Shown in pieces: positions 59,953-64,000 of a stretch of 64,000 bases of DNA (its first letter is position 1; each line of letters starts with the position of its first letter). The stretch spans positions 1-64,000 of the forward strand of contig CALGKA010000058.1 in the NCBI GenBank assembly GCA_937927895.1. Direction: 5' to 3'. The DNA is from an uncultured Granulosicoccaceae bacterium (GTDB lineage Bacteria > Pseudomonadota > Gammaproteobacteria > Granulosicoccales > Granulosicoccaceae). The notes beneath the pieces are model-generated. The model was not told the DNA's origin, ran no database searches, and saw nothing but the letters and a program-made list of their open reading frames with translations. The position numbers were made by a program, and so were the translations under genes.

Positions 59953-61236
59953 ATGAACAAGAACGCTAATATCGAATCATCGGTTAAAAAGTATATGCAT
60001 GACCTTGGCCGTCGTGCGCGTGCGGCAAGTCAAGTGATTGCGAACGCTGATGGGCAAACTAAGAACCGTGCATTGAATGCTATCGCCGCAGCACTGCTAG
60101 ATTCGCAATCAACGCTTGTGGCTGAAAATAAAAAAGATATGGATGCCGGGCAGGCCTCTAATCTTTCAGAACCTTTGCTTGATCGGTTGGAATTAACACC
60201 TGCAAGAATCGAAAGCATGGCCAATGGCTTGCAACAAATTGCGCTGTTGCCGGAATCTATAGGTGAACTAAGCGATATGAAGTTTCAGCCGTCTGGTTTG
60301 CAGATAGGTAAAATGCGTGTCCCTATAGGGGTTATCGGTATTATCTATGAGTCGCGACCCAATGTTACGGCGGATGCTGCGGCACTCTGTTTAAAGGCTG
60401 GTAATGCAACCGTTCTGCGCGGTGGTTCTGAGGCGATCAATTCTAATATTGCGATTGCTACTTGCATTCACCAGGGGCTTGATGCAGCGCAGCTGCCTGC
60501 AGATGCAGTGCAGTTTGTTGAAACCACTGATCGTGCGGCAGTGCTTGAACTCATTCAAATGCAAGACTATATCGATGTTGTGATTCCTCGTGGTGGCAAA
60601 GGCTTGGTGCAACGTATCAGTGACGATGCAAGAGTGCCGGTGATAAAACACCTTGAAGGCTTGTGCCATGTTTATATAGATGAATTTGCAGAAATTGATA
60701 TGGCGATAGAGGTAGCGTTTAATTCTAAAACGTATCGCTATGGTATTTGCGGCGCACTGGAAACATTGTTGGTATCCAAAGAGATAGCATCCAAAGTGCT
60801 ACCAGCGTTGTATCAAAAGCTAACAGATAAAGGTGTTGAAGTACGTGCGTGTGCAGAAACAAAAAAAGTATTGCCAACGGCTGCTGATGCCACTGAAGAT
60901 GATTGGGGTACTGAATATTTAGCGCCGGTGTTATCCGTTCGGACAGTAGATAATTTGCAGGCCGCTATGGATCACATTGCCAGGTACGGATCGGGTCATA
61001 CCGATTCAATCATTACCGAAAACCTCAACCACGCACGGCAGTTTATGCGCCAAGTGGATTCCAGCTCGGTAATGGTTAATGCGGCTACCTGTTTCGCTGA
61101 TGGATTTGAATATGGGCTTGGTGCAGAGATTGGGATTAGTACTGATCGACTGCATGTACGTGGGCCAGTCGGGGTAGAGGGTTTAACGACACAGAAATAT
61201 GTGGTCATTGGTGAAGGCACTACCCGTGGTACTTGA
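59953..61236 (+). CDS. proA: Glutamate-5-semialdehyde dehydrogenase
   Basis: A 427-residue NADPH-dependent enzyme that reduces glutamyl 5-phosphate in proline synthesis. Seen: [14 protein letters not shown] at the start, [70 protein letters not shown] with the catalytic Cys replaced-in-position by the C of GLCHVY, and [35 protein letters not shown]. The length is normal. proB is not adjacent. It lies between holA and nadD, an order common in gammaproteobacteria. Confidence 0.97.
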   Translation: MNKNANIESSVKKYMHDLGRRARAASQVIANADGQTKNRALNAIAAALLDSQSTLVAENKKDMDAGQASNLSEPLLDRLELTPARIESMANGLQQIALLPESIGELSDMKFQPSGLQIGKMRVPIGVIGIIYESRPNVTADAAALCLKAGNATVLRGGSEAINSNIAIATCIHQGLDAAQLPADAVQFVETTDRAAVLELIQMQDYIDVVIPRGGKGLVQRISDDARVPVIKHLEGLCHVYIDEFAEIDMAIEVAFNSKTYRYGICGALETLLVSKEIASKVLPALYQKLTDKGVEVRACAETKKVLPTAADATEDDWGTEYLAPVLSVRTVDNLQAAMDHIARYGSGHTDSIITENLNHARQFMRQVDSSSVMVNAATCFADGFEYGLGAEIGISTDRLHVRGPVGVEGLTTQKYVVIGEGTTRGT

Positions 61237-61277
61237 GCGTTTGCTCGTCAGCTGTGCCAATTGCCAGAGACCGCAAC

Positions 61278-61895
61278 GTGGGTGAAAACAAAAACAGCAT
61301 AGGTATTTATGGTGGTTCGTTTGATCCTGTCCATATGGGGCATTTACGTTCCGCGTTTGAGGTGAAGCAGCAGCTGAATCTGGCGGAGTTAAGGTTTATC
61401 CCTTCCGGTAATCCGCCGCATAGATCTCGTGCAAAAGTAGCGGCATTTCATCGTTTAGCCATGCTTGAATTGGCCATTGCTACGTCACCGGGGTTGGTAA
61501 TTGACCCTCGCGAAATAGCGGTGGAAAAAGCATCCTACACTTATGACACGCTGCGTTCGATCCAAAACGAAGTGCCCGAGTCTGCCCTGACCTTAATCAT
61601 CGGCACTGATCAGTTCAGCGTATTTGATACCTGGTATCGCTGGCAGGACATACTGACGATTGCACATGTGGCTGTAATGGAGCGCCCGGGCGAGGTATTA
61701 TCTGAAGCTGCCAACGATATTTTGCAGGGCGAATTTTCTCATCGGGTGACGTTATGCCCGGTCACCCAGCTAGATATTTCCTCAACTGGAATCAGGCGGG
61801 AACTACAGCAAGGAACCGACATCCAGTTTTTGGTACCCTACGCAGTACGCGATTACATTTATAAGCATCGGCTCTATACAGAGCTCGTCGAATAA
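61278..61895 (+). CDS. nadD: Nicotinate-nucleotide adenylyltransferase
   Basis: A 205-residue enzyme that adenylates nicotinate mononucleotide in NAD synthesis. It opens with the signature IGIYGGSFDPVHMGHLRSAF (HxGH nucleotidyltransferase), has RFIPSGNPPHRSRAKVAAFHRLAML, IIGTDQFSVFDTWYRWQDIL and the closing STGIRRELQQG (ISSTxxR). A TTG start at 61233, overlapping the proA stop, would add 15 residues; GTG 61278 with AGAGA upstream gives the usual short N-terminus. rsfS follows after 139 bp, as in other gammaproteobacteria. Confidence 0.95.
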   Translation: MGENKNSIGIYGGSFDPVHMGHLRSAFEVKQQLNLAELRFIPSGNPPHRSRAKVAAFHRLAMLELAIATSPGLVIDPREIAVEKASYTYDTLRSIQNEVPESALTLIIGTDQFSVFDTWYRWQDILTIAHVAVMERPGEVLSEAANDILQGEFSHRVTLCPVTQLDISSTGIRRELQQGTDIQFLVPYAVRDYIYKHRLYTELVE

Positions 61896-62034
61896 GCCTA
61901 TCGGCAAGCCTAAGGCTTACGTCTATTTGTGGCGGATAACGAGCCTGTAAGCGAATTGTCAACCCAACTTGTTGCCGATGCCCGAAACCTAATATTCGTC
62001 AGGTTATTAAATTTCCTGACACCTGAGTGACCTA

Positions 62035-62415
62035 ATGAACACACTGGATTTACAAAAGCTGACGATTAATTCTCTTGAGGATCTCAAGGGTCAAGATATT
62101 GTGGCACTCGATGTTGCTGATCGCACGTCGGTCACCGATTGGATGATCGTGGTGACTGGCACGTCGGCGCGGCACGTAAAATCGCTCGCCAATGAGGTGG
62201 TAGAAAAATCAAAAGAAGCGGGTGTGCGACCGCTGGGTGTCGAAGGCGAAGAAGACGGCAACTGGATTCTAGTGGATCTAGGCGATGTACTGACCCATGT
62301 CATGACTAGAGAAAGCCGTGATTTTTATGCGCTGGAAAAACTATGGGCGGTAGAAGAGTCAGCAGAAGAGCCAGCAAGCGAAGGTGAAGGCCAGGGCGAT
62401 CAGGCAGCTGTATAG
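62035..62415 (+). CDS. rsfS: Ribosomal silencing factor RsfS
   Basis: A 126-residue protein that binds ribosomal protein L14 and blocks subunit joining when cells starve. The family motifs are [37 protein letters not shown] and [30 protein letters not shown]. The C-terminal 20 residues are acidic and variable. It lies between nadD and rlmH, the standard order. Confidence 0.96.
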   Translation: MNTLDLQKLTINSLEDLKGQDIVALDVADRTSVTDWMIVVTGTSARHVKSLANEVVEKSKEAGVRPLGVEGEEDGNWILVDLGDVLTHVMTRESRDFYALEKLWAVEESAEEPASEGEGQGDQAAV

Positions 62416-62441
62416 CGGCTTTTGCAGTTTCGTTATTTACT

Positions 62442-62912
62442 ATGGACATTCATCTACTTGCGATCGGCACAAAAATGCCAAAGTGGGTGGAAGACGGATA
62501 CGCTGAATATGCAAAGCGGCTGGGCCGGGATTGCAATTTACAGCTGCGAGAAATTCCATCCCCAAGGCGCAGTAATTCACAAGACAGCGCAACCGTAACC
62601 AGGCTTGAAGGTGAGCTTCTATTGGCTGCCGTGCCAAAAGGTGCCTTTGTGATCGCGCTTGATGAGCACGGCAAGCTGCAGAGTACTGAGTCTATTGCTC
62701 AAAAGTGCCAGCTGCTAAATGAAAACTCTAAAACAGTTGCGTTATTAATTGGTGGCGCTGACGGCTTATCGAGTCAAGTATTAGAGCAATGCAATGAGAA
62801 ATGGTCTTTATCAAAGCTTACTTTTCCCCATGCAATGGTGAGAGTCATAGTGGCTGAGCAAATTTATCGTGCTATCAGTTTGTTAAATAATCATCCTTAT
62901 CACCGTGCGTAA
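62442..62912 (+). CDS. rlmH: 23S rRNA (pseudouridine1915-N3)-methyltransferase
   Basis: A 156-residue SPOUT-class enzyme that methylates pseudouridine 1915 in helix 69 of 23S rRNA. Seen: HLLAIGTKMPKWVEDGYAEYAKRL at the N-terminus, IALDEHGKLQSTESIAQK, LIGGADGLSSQVL and the C-terminal LTFPHAMVRVIVAEQIYRAISLLNNHPYHRA, which ends in the family's invariant YHR. Length is normal. Confidence 0.98.
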   Translation: MDIHLLAIGTKMPKWVEDGYAEYAKRLGRDCNLQLREIPSPRRSNSQDSATVTRLEGELLLAAVPKGAFVIALDEHGKLQSTESIAQKCQLLNENSKTVALLIGGADGLSSQVLEQCNEKWSLSKLTFPHAMVRVIVAEQIYRAISLLNNHPYHRA

Positions 62913-62935
62913 ATTTTCTTTTGGTAGTGTGACAG

Positions 62936-63526
62936 ATGATTTCTAAAAATATAGTGCTTGCTTCAGGTTCATTGCAGCGCAAATTATTATTGCAGCAAAT
63001 CGGCTTAGAGCCACAATGTATACCGGCAGATATTGATGAAACTCGCCACTCAGGTGAATGCGCTAAAACTTATGTAGAAAGATTAGCGCGTGAAAAGTGC
63101 CAGCTAATATTGTCGCGCCATCCGGAGGCGATTGTCATTGGTGCTGATACATCGATTGCGGCAGGCGATGAGGTATTTGGCAAAGCAGAAAACGTAGAGC
63201 ACGCAGTCGCTATGCTTTCAACGCTCTCGGGTGCTCAGCACAGTGTGGTAACAGGGGTTGCTGTTGCAACTACAGCAGAGCTGCGTAGCTGCGTTGTAGA
63301 GACAAAAGTCAATTTTAAGGTGCTCAGTCAAGCTGAAATTCTGGCTTATTGGGGCACTGGTGAACCGCAGGGCAAGGCTGGTTGTTACGCTATTCAGGGC
63401 TTAGGAGCTATTTTTATTAAATCTTTGTATGGCTCTTATACCAATGTCGTGGGTTTGCCACTTTACGAGATGGCGGAGTTATTACGTCATTTCGGTGCGC
63501 CGGTTCTAGATCACACGCCTGGCTGA
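62936..63526 (+). CDS. Maf-family nucleotide pyrophosphatase (YhdE-like)
   Basis: A 196-residue house-cleaning nucleoside triphosphate pyrophosphatase of the Maf family. The ASGSLQRKLLLQQIG signature (normally ASxSPRR) has Leu-Gln in place of Pro-Arg, then VERLAREKCQLI, VIGADTSIAAGDEVFGKAENVEHA and AGCYAIQGLGAIFIKSLYGSYTNVVGLPLYE follow. GYAIQG and the GSYxNVVGLP end fit the YhdE (dTTP/UTP) branch and not YceF. It precedes rng, the standard order. Confidence 0.92.
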   Translation: MISKNIVLASGSLQRKLLLQQIGLEPQCIPADIDETRHSGECAKTYVERLAREKCQLILSRHPEAIVIGADTSIAAGDEVFGKAENVEHAVAMLSTLSGAQHSVVTGVAVATTAELRSCVVETKVNFKVLSQAEILAYWGTGEPQGKAGCYAIQGLGAIFIKSLYGSYTNVVGLPLYEMAELLRHFGAPVLDHTPG

Positions 63527-63615
63527 CATGCCTAAACGCGCTATCTGGCGTCTCTTGTTCAAAATATAAACCGACTCTCGTAGGCATACACAATGAAACA
63601 AATATATGATGCCGT

Positions 63616-64000
63616 ATGAGTGAAGAAATTCTGATAAACATCACCCCGCAGGAAACACGTGTTGCAACGGTCGAGAACGGCGTGCTCACCGAAATGTGTA
63701 TCGAGCGGCTGGCTAAAACCACTGTTGTTGGCAATATCTATATGGGCAAAGTGGTGCGAGTGCTGCCCGGTATGGATGCGGCATTTGTTGATATCGGGCT
63801 TGACCGAGCGGCGTTTCTGCATGCCTCTGATATTGCCACCGGTGTAAGCGTAGATGAGCAAGGTGAGAAATCGCACAAGCCAATACGTGAGATTTTGCGT
63901 GAAAATCAGTCACTGTTAGTGCAAGTGATTAAAAACCCACTGGGCACCAAAGGTGCTCGTTTAACTACTTTTATTACTACCCCATCGAGATACCTGGTTT
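63616..64000 (+). CDS. rng: Ribonuclease G (5' part; runs off the window)
   Basis: The first 128 codons of an RNase E/G-family endonuclease that matures 16S rRNA 5' ends and decays mRNA. From ATG 63616: MSEEILINITPQETRVATVENG, VVGNIYMGKVVRVLPGMDAAFVDIGLDRAAFLHASDI (S1 domain) and ENQSLLVQVIKNPLGTKGARLTTFITTPSRYLV. The absence of an N-terminal extension and the maf-rng order support RNase G over RNase E. The catalytic domain is beyond the window. Confidence 0.95.
   Translation, partial: MSEEILINITPQETRVATVENGVLTEMCIERLAKTTVVGNIYMGKVVRVLPGMDAAFVDIGLDRAAFLHASDIATGVSVDEQGEKSHKPIREILRENQSLLVQVIKNPLGTKGARLTTFITTPSRYLV

Overview
The window is a piece of a gammaproteobacterial chromosome of moderate GC. 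The support is the gene content: a glnS-type glutaminyl-tRNA synthetase, quinone-linked PyrD, RdgC, Mpl, RNase T, SixA, TcdA, IbaG/BolA, and the holA-proA-nadD-rsfS-rlmH-maf-rng series. Cyclic-di-GMP proteins, a copper radical oxidase with PA14 domains, a lipoprotein with about 14 Ig-like repeats and a glucuronokinase-like enzyme suggest a free-living, probably aquatic, polysaccharide-handling bacterium. I cannot name a genus. I see no phage, IS transposase, CRISPR array or rRNA.

Layout. 1-9.8 kb: two membrane GGDEF/EAL proteins flank an ADP-ribosylglycohydrolase, a small leftward set (two NTF2-fold proteins and a peroxiredoxin-like protein) facing a TetR regulator, and a YHS-domain protein. 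9.8-12.1 kb: a 161-bp palindromic MITE-like element beside bolA/ibaG, a possible small RNA, a small lipoprotein, and a 0.7-kb noncoding stretch with two dispersed repeat families. 12.1-15 kb: sixA, a LysM lipoprotein, glnS and tRNA-Thr(TGT). 15-25.7 kb: copper radical oxidase, a GH12-like exported protein, rpe, a histidine phosphatase, a glucuronokinase-like GHMP kinase, a deaminase, a lytic transglycosylase and an HTH-less birA. 26-30.5 kb: the Ig-like repeat lipoprotein. 30.6-36 kb: a WecA-like transferase, a TfpX/TfpZ-type protein, argD-argF and grxD. 36.1-36.5 kb: a near-perfect 109-bp direct duplication made of hairpin repeats. 36.7-42.1 kb: rnt, a membrane protein, mpl, a Ser/Thr kinase with a cNMP-binding-like domain, and galE. 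42.4-47.8 kb: a frameshifted thiopurine methyltransferase gene, then a compact five-gene operon (47-aa membrane peptide, XpaC-like, TelA, SPFH-GYF, double zinc-ribbon membrane protein). 48.3-64 kb: upp, tcdA, a hydrolase, a Sel1 lipoprotein, a flavodoxin-like protein, rdgC, an HDAC-like hydrolase, a Ycf46-like AAA ATPase, a DHH phosphoesterase, pyrD, and the holA-to-rng series.

The most interesting items are the XpaC-TelA-SPFH-zinc-ribbon operon, which reads as an envelope-stress complex without the usual Ter partners; the hairpin repeat family whose two alternating subtypes keep the same fold; the MITE-like palindrome flanked by TA; and the copper radical oxidase with a three-fold C-terminal repeat of unknown family. 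Starts were chosen by Shine-Dalgarno match, lipobox or signal position and family length. All family names are from recognising motifs by eye, without database searches.
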